64,000 nt of DNA from Poritiphilus flavus (GTDB lineage Bacteria; Bacteroidota; Bacteroidia; Flavobacteriales; Flavobacteriaceae). How positions within the stretch are numbered: position 1 is the first letter of the stretch; each line of letters begins with the position of its first letter. The notes below the pieces were generated by a model. It was not told the DNA's origin and did no database searches. It was given only the letters and a program-made list of their open reading frames with translations. Below, piece by piece: positions 51,780 to 59,633 of the stretch. Position numbers and translations under genes: made by a program. The stretch covers positions 1-64,000 of the forward strand of contig NZ_WXYO01000006.1 in the NCBI RefSeq assembly GCF_009901585.1. Direction: 5' to 3'.

Positions 51780-52357
51780 GCCGCGCTTTTAAGTACAAAG
51801 TTAATTCATTTAGTAGTGAGTAGTATACAGTAATCAGTGAACAGTGAACAGTTGGCAGTAAGCAGTAAACAGTTGGCAGTGAATATTGTTAGGTCGAGCG
51901 CACGTGTCCATCGAAACTTTAGTGAAGATGGAGTCGAGACCTAATTAAGGAAGTAAACAGTAATCAGTGAACAGTGAACAGATCTCCTATTTAACACCCA
52001 ACACTTAAAACTTAAAATTTTGATCTTGTACTTAAACTTATACTTATTCCTGAACTTCAACTTCTCTGCTTCTAAATTGCAGTCTAAACAATTAACTTAA
52101 TTTTGGGGAGGGGTTAGAACCCCTGTTTCAGCAGGCAGTGGGCAATTTACAGTTAGCCGTCCTCCTTTGCCTGCGGCTTCGGAAGATGTAATCAGTGGGT
52201 AGTCAGTAGTTAGCGGATCTCGTATTCATCTAAAATTCAAAACTTACAACTTAAACCTTAAACGTAATCTTAAACTTAAACTTAATCTTAAACTCACCCT
52301 TATACTACCGCTTAAGCTTTTTCTTTACTTCCTAAATGTCATGTACATTAGGAACAA
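51780..52357. repeat. Degenerate word-repeat array 2
   Basis: No gene. Words include CAGTAAACAGTTGGCAGTGAA, AATCAGTGAACAGTGAACAG and ACTTAAACTTAATCTTAAAC. A CTTCTAAATTGCAG...AATTAACTTAA...GGGGTTAGAACCCCT module (~52065-52127) recurs at ~53677-53733 and ~53907-53950. An inverted TTAGGTC/GACCTAA pair bounds 51889-51944. The array lies between the DUF294 gene and the zinc peptidase. Confidence 0.7.
51889..51944. repeat. Palindrome-bounded repeat element
   Basis: TTAGGTCGAGCGCA at the left end and TCGAGACCTAA at the right, with an ATCGAAACTTTAGTGAAGAT inner hairpin. The ends are complementary and it sits inside word array 2. It looks like a dispersed palindromic element, but no second copy was found in the window. 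Confidence 0.45.
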
Positions 52358-53413
52358 TTAAGGTTCAAATTTCGAATCATATAGTTTCGCTATTTCTTCA
52401 TGGAATTCGGTATCTTTTGCGGAGAGGATGTCCAGAATGGCCTTTTCCTTATTTTCAGCCTGGTTATAGTAATGCTGGATCATTTTACAACCCACGTAAT
52501 AGCCTATCTGCCACGGCCAATCCGGGTGGTCATCAGATCTGCCATGAAACCAACCTTTGTTATTATCCGGATGCTCCTTTAAATGGGGTTTAAATAATTC
52601 CCACAATTCTGCCTCATGGGCTTCTCCATAGGTATATCTCGTCTTATCAACAAGATCTGGGGATACCAGATATGCCATGAAATCTGCCGTGCCTTCTCTA
52701 ACCGCATAGCCCAGCATGTTGGTTTTAGTTTCATCAGTGTAGAGGGAGACATAATCAACCTCTCCCTGTAGATACGTCTGAAATAGGTGTCCTACTTCAT
52801 GAACAGCTACAAAGGGAATATCTGTGATCGGAACTAGCGGGAAACTTCCCTTGGGAAATAAACCACCATAGGGTTCAAACTCACTATGATCCAGATCTTC
52901 ATGGTATCCAAAGTAATCAACACTTATCATATTCCCGGTGAGCTCAATGCTTCCCCCGCCGCCCCAGGTAATAAAATAGTAGGTGGGTGGGATGGTGACA
53001 AACTCAAAAGGATACAATTCTTTCATACGATCGTAGTATTGCGCAATTTCATGTTCAAAACCTCTCAACTCAGTGTCAGCATTTAACAAAGACTGATAAT
53101 AATCAGGCATCTGCGAAATACGCTGGGATAGCTTTTCTGGTGTCCAGTTGTAACGTGAAATCCATCCTTGCAGTCCGGGAGAGGCGTTTTTAAAATAGGA
53201 TTCAAATGCGGCCAGGGTGTCACCGCCCTGTTCCATGCTGTTGTAAACCTCACGGAAGTTTTCTATATCCGTATAGCAGAATATGTATTCGTTGGTCTGG
53301 CAATTTGACGGATAATCCTGGGCAACCTCCATGTTTTTGGAGTTCTGATGGTTACATGAAATAAAAAGGCCGCAGACCAGGGCCAAAATGTGTAAAGGGA
53401 TCTGGATTTTCAT
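52358..53413 (-). CDS. Zinc metallopeptidase-like lipoprotein (HExxH, DUF2268-like)
   Basis: A 351-aa protein with an SPII signal (LALVCGLFISC). The zincin motif VAVHEVGHLFQTYL is followed ~30 residues on by REGTADFMAYL, which supplies the third ligand Glu of gluzincins. This matches the DUF2268/putative Zn-dependent peptidase class. Lipidated, so it probably acts in the periplasm or on the surface. It is bracketed on both sides by similar word-repeat arrays. Confidence 0.75.
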   Translation of the reverse strand: MKIQIPLHILALVCGLFISCNHQNSKNMEVAQDYPSNCQTNEYIFCYTDIENFREVYNSMEQGGDTLAAFESYFKNASPGLQGWISRYNWTPEKLSQRISQMPDYYQSLLNADTELRGFEHEIAQYYDRMKELYPFEFVTIPPTYYFITWGGGGSIELTGNMISVDYFGYHEDLDHSEFEPYGGLFPKGSFPLVPITDIPFVAVHEVGHLFQTYLQGEVDYVSLYTDETKTNMLGYAVREGTADFMAYLVSPDLVDKTRYTYGEAHEAELWELFKPHLKEHPDNNKGWFHGRSDDHPDWPWQIGYYVGCKMIQHYYNQAENKEKAILDILSAKDTEFHEEIAKLYDSKFEP

Positions 53414-53944
53414 TTGGTTGGTTTACTATAAAGAGTAAACGGATGAATTTTTGTTACAGAAAAAGATTTTTAGTGGCGGAGCAAAAGAAATATAGTGTGC
53501 CTTAGGTCTTTGGCAACGGGTAGTCCTACTTCGCTAAAGCTTCGGCGGATGAAGTCAGTAGGCAGTTACTAGTAGGCAGTAGGCCGTGGACTTGGTTATG
53601 AATTTCACAATTCCTCAATTCCTCAATTTTACAATTTTACATTGTTCAAATTTTCAAAATGGCCAACCGCCTCCCTGCTTTTAAAATGCAGCGCCAACGG
53701 TTAACTTGAGTTTGGGGTGGGGTTAAGTACCCCTTGGGTCAGTAATCAGTATACAGTAAACAGTAATCAGTGAACAGTAAACAGTTGGCGGTAAGCAGTA
53801 AACAGTTTAACATTTAAAATTCAAAACTTAAAACTTAAACCTTGAGCCTTAAACTTAATCTTAGACTTAAACTTAAACCTCGTCTTAGACTTAAACTTAC
53901 ACTTGAATTCCTTCCGTTCTGCTTCTAAATTGCAGCCTTAACGA
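53414..53944. repeat. Degenerate word-repeat array 3
   Basis: No gene. It contains CAATTCCTCAATTTTACAAT (the reverse complement of a word of array 1), CAGTAATCAGTGAACAGTAAACAG, ACTTAAACTTAAACC series, and two copies of the TTCTAAATTGCAG / TTTTAAAATGCAG...GGTTAACTTGA module shared with array 2. It directly touches the 3' end of the MBL hydrolase gene. Confidence 0.7.
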
Positions 53945-54547
53945 TTAACCTAAAACCTTCTTATCCACTTTTAGCATCTTACCATGACCCGGTATGATAT
54001 AATCGGCATTCCTTATAAGTGTTTTTCTACTTTGGACCAGGGCTTGCATGTCCATATCCAACGCATGGCTATGGTCCGGTTGATTCAGATCAAAAATTTG
54101 TTCCTCGGTATCAAGCCACCAAATAACATCCCCGGCTACCGCAACTTTACCTTGTGGAGTATTGACTATTAGAGAAAGATGTTCAGCTACGTGTCCTGGA
54201 GTATGGACAATTTCAATATCATCGCCAAGCACATGTCTGTCGAACTCCAGCATAAGGTCCCTGTCATACATTAAGTTGGCATCAAAGGTAATGTATCTGG
54301 CACTTTCGAAAATACCTGCCAACAGTACATGATCCGGATGGCGATGGGACAGGAAAACATAATCGATATCACTTGTGTTCAGTCCCTCATCACTCAATGC
54401 CTGTAACAAGGCTTCCCGGTTGCAACCCGGATCAGTGATGATCTTTTTTTCCTCTTCTGTTATAATCAAACAGACTGTTGAACTGGCCCTCCAACCTTTG
54501 TCTAGCTGTATGGCATAACCCTCCACTAAAACCTTAATTTTGGCCAT
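53945..54547 (-). CDS. Metallo-beta-lactamase-fold hydrolase
   Basis: A 200-aa protein with a complete zinc site: LSHRHPDH (HxHxDH), PGHVAEH, VAGDVIW (Asp) and IIPGHGK (His). It is a minimal single-domain MBL hydrolase without a signal peptide. Substrate unknown; such proteins include glyoxalase II-like and quorum-lactone enzymes. It ends against word array 3. Confidence 0.85.
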   Translation of the reverse strand: MAKIKVLVEGYAIQLDKGWRASSTVCLIITEEEKKIITDPGCNREALLQALSDEGLNTSDIDYVFLSHRHPDHVLLAGIFESARYITFDANLMYDRDLMLEFDRHVLGDDIEIVHTPGHVAEHLSLIVNTPQGKVAVAGDVIWWLDTEEQIFDLNQPDHSHALDMDMQALVQSRKTLIRNADYIIPGHGKMLKVDKKVLG

Positions 54548-54733
54548 AATTTTAATTTAAGTCTTTTGAATCGAGTATTTCTATAGAATGGAATCTGATA
54601 ACCAAGCCCAAAATCATTTCAAGCTTGCCTATTTATGGTCTTTAGACGTTCCCAACTATAAAAACATGTTTTCTATCATTTTTTGAACATCCGGGCCATA
54701 CAATTCAACCTTATGGATCAAACAATTTTCTGG

Positions 54734-54892
54734 CTATCCTTCTACTAAGGTAGCATCTTTATAAAAGCAATACCGCATGCTACAGGAATCACGTATAAAT
54801 TTCAAGATATCTGCACTATTCACTATTCCAACATAAACAGCGGCGTCTTTTGGTATTTCAATTTCATAAACAGCGAAAGCCGGGCAAATCCA
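54734..54892 (-). pseudogene. Possible gene remnant in the MBL/carbonic anhydrase gap
   Basis: Bases 54548-55008 hold no intact gene. On the minus strand an open stretch of 52 codons without an ATG near its start reads like protein (AVYEIEIPKDAAVYVGIV, then DSCSMRYCFYKDATLVEG). It may be the 3' stump of a lost gene. No family recognised; low confidence. Confidence 0.25.
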
Positions 54893-55008
54893 TCATAATA
54901 TGGCTGGTTACAAATTGGGTAAAAGCAAAATACACATGTGTTTTTATTATTTAATAACAATTCTTACATTTAACCATCTTGCCCTGATTAACTTAAACCT
55001 ACTTTATT

Positions 55009-55818
55009 ATGAATTCTTCTCAGTCTATCTGGGTTAGGCTATTTGCTTTCACATTTGCGCTGCTTTTCCTTATGTCTTCCTGTAAAAAAGATGAAGTAGA
55101 CCCTTTGCAAGTAGCATGCTTAGATGATTTTAACTACGACAACGGCACAGATGAAGGGCCTGCGAATTGGCTTTATTACTGTGTGGATGATGGTATTGCA
55201 AATGAGTGCGGTAGCACCTCCCGGCAATCTCCTATAAACATCTTTGGAGCCTTGCATAATCCTGTGTTACAGGCTTTGTCCACTGCCTATACCAGTTCAA
55301 CTACCGAAATCATAAACAATGGCCACACCATCCAATTTAACTATAAGGGAACGGGAACCTTAAGTTTTCAGGGGAGCGACTATGACTTACTACAGTTTCA
55401 TTTTCATGCCAATAGTGAACATACTGTTGATGGAAATTACAGTCCGTTAGAAGCTCATCTCGTGCATAGAAATGCTTTTGGCAGTCTTAGTGTTATTGGT
55501 GTTTTATTCGAAATTGGTGCCGAAAACACTTTTTTAGATCAATTTTTGAGTGAACTGCCAACCGAGGAAGGCGAAATGTATATTGATGCAGATTTAGAGT
55601 ATCTGGCTTCCGGTCTGTTACCGGCAAACAAGAGTTATTACAATTATGACGGATCGTTAACTACACCTCCATGTTCGGAAATTGTCGAATGGATTGTGAT
55701 GGAAAACCCAGTTGAAATTTCACAAGCACAATTGGATGTCTTCGCGGAGATTTTAGGGTACAATTTCAGACCGGTACAACCCCTGGGAGAAAGAACCATA
55801 GGCTTGTTTACCGAATAA
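55009..55818 (+). CDS. Alpha-class carbonic anhydrase lipoprotein
   Basis: A 269-aa protein with an SPII signal (FALLFLMSSC). Alpha-CA motifs: STSRQSPINIF, zinc ligands FHFH (first two His) and EAHLVHRN (third), and YYNYDGSLTTPPCSEIVEW with Thr199-equivalent. It interconverts CO2 and bicarbonate in the periplasm or at the surface. All catalytic residues are present. Confidence 0.93.
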   Translation: MNSSQSIWVRLFAFTFALLFLMSSCKKDEVDPLQVACLDDFNYDNGTDEGPANWLYYCVDDGIANECGSTSRQSPINIFGALHNPVLQALSTAYTSSTTEIINNGHTIQFNYKGTGTLSFQGSDYDLLQFHFHANSEHTVDGNYSPLEAHLVHRNAFGSLSVIGVLFEIGAENTFLDQFLSELPTEEGEMYIDADLEYLASGLLPANKSYYNYDGSLTTPPCSEIVEWIVMENPVEISQAQLDVFAEILGYNFRPVQPLGERTIGLFTE

Positions 55819-55928
55819 GCTGCCGTTGGAATATAGTATTGCTTCTTCTTTATACCCCAGAGCTCAGGTTATATCGATAAAAAATGTGGAAAATATAGCC
55901 GCAGTGGGTAGAAGATCATTGATTAAAA

Positions 55929-55969
55929 AATTAACGGAGGGTACTCCAGGAATGCCCTCCGTTCTTTTT
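55929..55969. terminator. Bidirectional terminator between the carbonic anhydrase gene and tRNA-Met
   Basis: AACGGAGGG / CCCTCCGTT stem with a T run on the right and an A run on the left. It can stop plus-strand transcripts of the carbonic anhydrase gene and minus-strand transcripts of the tRNA. Confidence 0.75.
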
Positions 55970-55979
55970 TGGTTATTTG

Positions 55980-56053
55980 TAGCGTGAGGGGGACTTGAAC
56001 CCCCGGCCTCCGGGTTATGAATCCGACGCTCTAACCTGCTGAGCTACCACGCC
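55980..56053 (-). tRNA. tRNA-Met (anticodon CAT)
   Basis: A 74-nt cloverleaf on the minus strand: acceptor GGCGTGG/TCACGCT, D-arm GCTC...GAGC, anticodon loop TTCATAA, T-arm GGGGG-TTCAAGT-CCCCC, discriminator A; no encoded CCA. A CAT anticodon could also be tRNA-Ile2 if C34 is lysidinylated. The A31-C39 mismatch at the anticodon stem is seen in other elongator tRNA-Met genes as I recall them. Confidence 0.93.
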
Positions 56054-56286
56054 ATAAAATTATTACGTACCAATATGCTTCCCGATCCCGACACAGTATA
56101 ACTTGTCTGCTTTCCGATATAAGATCTCTCCGCTCGTCGGGAACCTCGCCATATGCCGTAAAAGCGGCTGCAAATATAACCTTTAATTTTTGGTCAATCA
56201 AAAATAGACCCTCAAAATTATTCTGATGCTTTTATTTTTTTATCATTTAGAAATATATATATTGTCCGGTATAAACGTGTTATGGG

Positions 56287-56670
56287 ATGAGTGGAAAAAT
56301 TAAGTTTGAACTCGAGTTCGTCATACAATCTTCACCTCAATTGCTGTATCAATACCTTTCAACACCATCCGGACTTTCCGAATGGTTTGCAGATAACGTC
56401 AACTCCAGAGGAGAGACTTTTAATTTTATTTGGGACGGTGCGGAAGAACAAGCGAAGCTGTTAAAACGAAAAAGCGATGAATTCGTAAAATTCGCATGGG
56501 AAGACAATGGGGATGAGAGTTTTTTTGAGATGAAAATCATTGTGGACGAGATTACCAAAGATGTCTCCCTGTTCATTACGGATTTTGCTGAAGAAGATGA
56601 GATCGATGAGGCAAAAATGCTTTGGGAGAATCAAGTCTCTGATCTAAAACAGGTTCTGGGGTCCAAGTAG
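56287..56670 (+). CDS. START-like domain protein
   Basis: A 127-aa single-domain protein: FELEFVIQSSPQLLYQYLSTPSGLSEWFAD matches the SRPBCC/AHSA1-like start, then SRGETFNFIWDGAEEQA and the C-terminal helix. No signal peptide. In Bacteroidota this gene commonly precedes a class IV aminotransferase gene. Ligand unknown. Confidence 0.8.
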   Translation: MSGKIKFELEFVIQSSPQLLYQYLSTPSGLSEWFADNVNSRGETFNFIWDGAEEQAKLLKRKSDEFVKFAWEDNGDESFFEMKIIVDEITKDVSLFITDFAEEDEIDEAKMLWENQVSDLKQVLGSK

Positions 56671-56722
56671 CAAATCTATTATTTGAAGTATATTTGGCCT
56701 TGAATTTTTCAGGGCTTTTTTT

Positions 56723-57577
56723 ATGGTCAACTACAACGGTAATCTGGTCGGAAACGACAGCAGTTTTTTGAACCACGAGAACAGGGGACTCCGCTATGGA
56801 GACGCTTTGTTCGAGACGCTGAGGGTAAAGCAGTCTGGCATACTTTTTTGGGAAGACCATTACTTCCGCCTAATGGCTTCCATGAGAATGCTGCGCATGG
56901 AAATTCCTATGGATTTCACTCTGGAGTATCTAAATGAGCAAATCAAACAGACCCTGCAGGCCAACTCTCTTTCAAACAGTGCAGCAAGGGTGCGCCTGAC
57001 CGTTTTTAGAAATAATGGTGGTCGCTACCTGCCACAGACAAACGAGGTATCCTTTATCATTGAAACGGAGGCACTGGATTCTGAGGAATATACCCTGAAT
57101 CAGCGGCCCTACGAGATTGAACTTTACAAAGACTATTTTTTGGCCCCGGGATTGCTTTCAGGATTAAAAACGGCGAACAAAGCCATTAATGTTCTTGGTA
57201 GTATTTACGCCAAAGAGAATGGTTATCAGAACTGCCTGCTACTGAATGTCAACAAAGAGGTTGTGGAGGCACTTCACGGGAACTTATTTCTGGTTCAGGG
57301 ACAAAAGATTAAAACCCCTCCCTTGTCTTCAGGATGCCTCAATGGGGTAATGCGAAAGCAGTTAATAGAACTGCTAAAGGCGGATGATACTTACCAATTG
57401 GAAGAGGGGACCATTTCTCCATTCGATCTGCAAAAGGCAGATGAACTATTCATAACCAATGTGATAGCTGGTGTTCAGCCGGTCTCAAAATACAGGAAAG
57501 CTCAATACAAAAGCATTATGGCCACTGAACTAATACACAGGCTTAACAAAAATCTGGAAAAACTCAGTTCAGATTAG
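56723..57577 (+). CDS. Class IV aminotransferase (PabC/IlvE/DAAT fold)
   Basis: A 284-aa PLP enzyme. Start MVNYNGNLVGNDSSFLNHENRGLRYGDALFETLR (positions 1-34), the PLP Lys candidate in SGLKTANKAINVLGS, and LFITNVIAGVQPV near the end. It could be aminodeoxychorismate lyase, a branched-chain or a D-amino-acid aminotransferase; sequence alone does not decide. It follows the START-like gene by 52 bp and overlaps the yqgE end by 14 bp. Confidence 0.85.
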   Translation: MVNYNGNLVGNDSSFLNHENRGLRYGDALFETLRVKQSGILFWEDHYFRLMASMRMLRMEIPMDFTLEYLNEQIKQTLQANSLSNSAARVRLTVFRNNGGRYLPQTNEVSFIIETEALDSEEYTLNQRPYEIELYKDYFLAPGLLSGLKTANKAINVLGSIYAKENGYQNCLLLNVNKEVVEALHGNLFLVQGQKIKTPPLSSGCLNGVMRKQLIELLKADDTYQLEEGTISPFDLQKADELFITNVIAGVQPVSKYRKAQYKSIMATELIHRLNKNLEKLSSD

Positions 57578-58124
57578 GATTTTCAGGGGCATTGGACCAA
57601 AGCAGGTAATCTCCGCCCAGTTGCATCATCTTCTCTTTCCAGAAGGCCGCGGACGACTTCTGTATGATACCGCTTTCGTATTCATTGGGAACAACGATCC
57701 ACGACTTCGAAAGCAGTTCCTGGTCTAGCTGCAAGGAAGCCCATCCCGAATACCCAAGGAAGAATCGGATATCATTACTGGTGATGGTTCGCTGGTTGAT
57801 AAGTTCCACAGTTGTATCAAAATCACCTCCCCAGAAGATACCGTCGGAGATCTCTACACTGTTATTGATGAGATGCGGAACTTTGTGAATAAAGTAAAGA
57901 TTATCCTGTTCTACAGGGCCACCGTTATAAACCTGGAAAGGGACTGTGATCTCCGATACAAGATCACTGATGTCATAGTCAAGGGGTTTATTGAGTATAA
58001 AACCCACAGAGCCCTCTTCATTGTGTTCTGCCAGTAAGACCACAGACCTGTTAAAAGAAACGTCTCCGGTTAGAGCCGGTTCGGCAATCAGCAGGCTACC
58101 TTTTTTGGGTTTTATTTCAGTCAT
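57564..58124 (-). CDS. YqgE/AlgH family protein
   Basis: A 186-aa protein with the family signatures GSLLIAEPALTGDVSFNRSVVLLAEH, GSVGFILNKPLDYD and NGGPVEQDNLYF; C-terminal part with FFLGYSGWASLQLDQEL. Broadly conserved, function not established. It converges with the aminotransferase gene (14-bp tail overlap). Confidence 0.9.
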   Translation of the reverse strand: MTEIKPKKGSLLIAEPALTGDVSFNRSVVLLAEHNEEGSVGFILNKPLDYDISDLVSEITVPFQVYNGGPVEQDNLYFIHKVPHLINNSVEISDGIFWGGDFDTTVELINQRTITSNDIRFFLGYSGWASLQLDQELLSKSWIVVPNEYESGIIQKSSAAFWKEKMMQLGGDYLLWSNAPENPNLN

Positions 58125-58186
58125 AGTCTAATGGTTGCTATTAAAAATAAGATAATTCTTATAAATAACAAAAAACAGGTTAAAAC

Positions 58187-58218
58187 AAAAAAAGCGCCCC
58201 GTGGATGAGGCGCTTTTT
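58187..58218 (-). terminator. Terminator between HU and yqgE
   Basis: AAAAAGCGCC / GGCGCTTTTT stem; A-run to the left and T-run to the right, so it can serve both directions. It ends the HU transcript on the minus strand. Confidence 0.8.
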
Positions 58219-58236
58219 ATATATTTTAAGGGTAGA

Positions 58237-58509
58237 TTAGTTTACTGAATTACTCAAATCAGCGCCCGCCTTAAATTTAACCACGTTCTTAGCAGCAATC
58301 TGAATTGTTTTACCTGTGGCAGGGTTTCTTCCTTCTCTGGCACTTCTTCTTGAAACAGACCAAGAACCAAAACCTACTAAAGAAACTCTATTTCCACCTT
58401 TAAGGGACTTCTCTACGTTGCCCAAAAATGATTCCAATGACTTTTTAGCTGCTGCTTTAGTGATGCCAGCATCAGCTGCCATAGCATCGATTAATTCTGT
58501 TTTGTTCAT
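58237..58509 (-). CDS. HU-family DNA-binding protein
   Basis: A 90-aa protein. Standard HU: MNKTELIDAMAADAGITKAAA, FLGNVEKSLKGGNRVSLVGFGSWSV and the beta-arm ARGRNPATGKT-like segment (SAREGRNPATGKTIQI). It dimerises and bends DNA. It has its own promoter and terminator. Confidence 0.95.
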   Translation of the reverse strand: MNKTELIDAMAADAGITKAAAKKSLESFLGNVEKSLKGGNRVSLVGFGSWSVSRRSAREGRNPATGKTIQIAAKNVVKFKAGADLSNSVN

Positions 58510-58554
58510 AATTTAATTACATTAATTGTTGTTAAATAATTTAAAACGCTCAAA

Positions 58555-58584
58555 CAAATTTATAGGGATTTGCGATTAACGCAA
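58555..58584 (-). promoter_or_regulatory. HU gene promoter (TTG-N19-TAAATTTG)
   Basis: Minus strand: TTG at 58584-58582, a 19-nt spacer, then TAAATTTG (58562-58555). This is the Bacteroidota -33/-7 consensus at the exact spacing, about 45 bp upstream of the HU start. It is the clearest promoter in the window. Confidence 0.75.
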
Positions 58585-58685
58585 GTAAAATCAAGGGAAA
58601 TCGGCTTTTTTGTTGATAACTTGAAACGTTTGTTGATAAAGTGGGACTTTTTTTACGATTCCCGCAGCCCAATAACGGCGGGGCC

Positions 58686-59633
58686 TCACACCATTTGGGC
58701 ATTTTTTTCAAGATTGAGCCCATTGAGCAAGTCCGAGACCTGCATCTTCCTTTTTCCAGCCAATTGCATTTCCAGTAGTTGAAGATACCCGTCACGGACC
58801 GCCACCCTAAGATCTTTTTTGGTAGTTATAACAGATCCAATCTTAAGTTGGTGATTAGCAGGCACAAAGGTGGAGGAGTAGATCTTAAGCCCCGTCTCTT
58901 CCTCCCCGTTGATCAGTGTTGTCCAGGCGGCAGGGTAGGGACTAAGGCCCCTGATATGGTTATAGATATCTTTTCCCGGCTTATTCCAGTTAATTTCACA
59001 GGTTTCCTTGTGAATTTTAGGTGCCGATCTTAAATTCCTTCCTTCGGGTTGTACCTTGCTTTCAGCCTGCCCGCTTTCAATAGCCTTAACCGTCTTTAAT
59101 ACCAGCTCCGCGCCCTGATCCATAAGCAGATCGTGCAGGTCACCAGCGTTGGCTTGCTCTGATATCGCTGTGCTTTCCTGGTAAATAATGGCCCCGGTAT
59201 CTATTTTGTCATCTATAAAAAAGGTGGTAACACCAGTTTCAGTCTCCCCGTTTATTATGGCCCAATTGATGGGAGCTGCCCCCCGATAGTCCGGTAAAAG
59301 GGAAGCGTGCAGGTTAAAAGTTCCATATTCGGGCATTTGCCAGACTTCCCTGGGCAACATTCTGAAAGCTACTATTACAAATAGGTCAGCTTTTAGTTCG
59401 CTTAGTTCCTCAAGGAAAGCGGGATCTTTTAGCTTTTGGGGTTGTAATACCGGCAAGCCTTGGGCTAAAGCGTATTCCTTAACCGGAGAAGCTTTGATCT
59501 TTCTTCCTCTTCCTGCAGGTCTATCAGGTGCGGTAACCACTCCAACAACATCACAGGAATGATCTATCAGTTTTCTCAACGAGGCCACGGCAAAATCCGG
59601 GGTGCCCATAAATACGATACGCAATAACTTCAT
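58686..59633 (-). CDS. fmt: Methionyl-tRNA formyltransferase
   Basis: A 315-aa protein. N-terminal formyltransferase domain: RIVFMGTPDFAVASLRKL, NLHASLLPDYRGAAPINWAIINGE (HxSLLPxxxG) and TGVTTFFIDDKIDTGAI; C-terminal tRNA-binding barrel with GLSPYPAAWT. It formylates initiator Met-tRNA. It follows recQ with no gap. Confidence 0.95.
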   Translation of the reverse strand: MKLLRIVFMGTPDFAVASLRKLIDHSCDVVGVVTAPDRPAGRGRKIKASPVKEYALAQGLPVLQPQKLKDPAFLEELSELKADLFVIVAFRMLPREVWQMPEYGTFNLHASLLPDYRGAAPINWAIINGETETGVTTFFIDDKIDTGAIIYQESTAISEQANAGDLHDLLMDQGAELVLKTVKAIESGQAESKVQPEGRNLRSAPKIHKETCEINWNKPGKDIYNHIRGLSPYPAAWTTLINGEEETGLKIYSSTFVPANHQLKIGSVITTKKDLRVAVRDGYLQLLEMQLAGKRKMQVSDLLNGLNLEKNAQMV

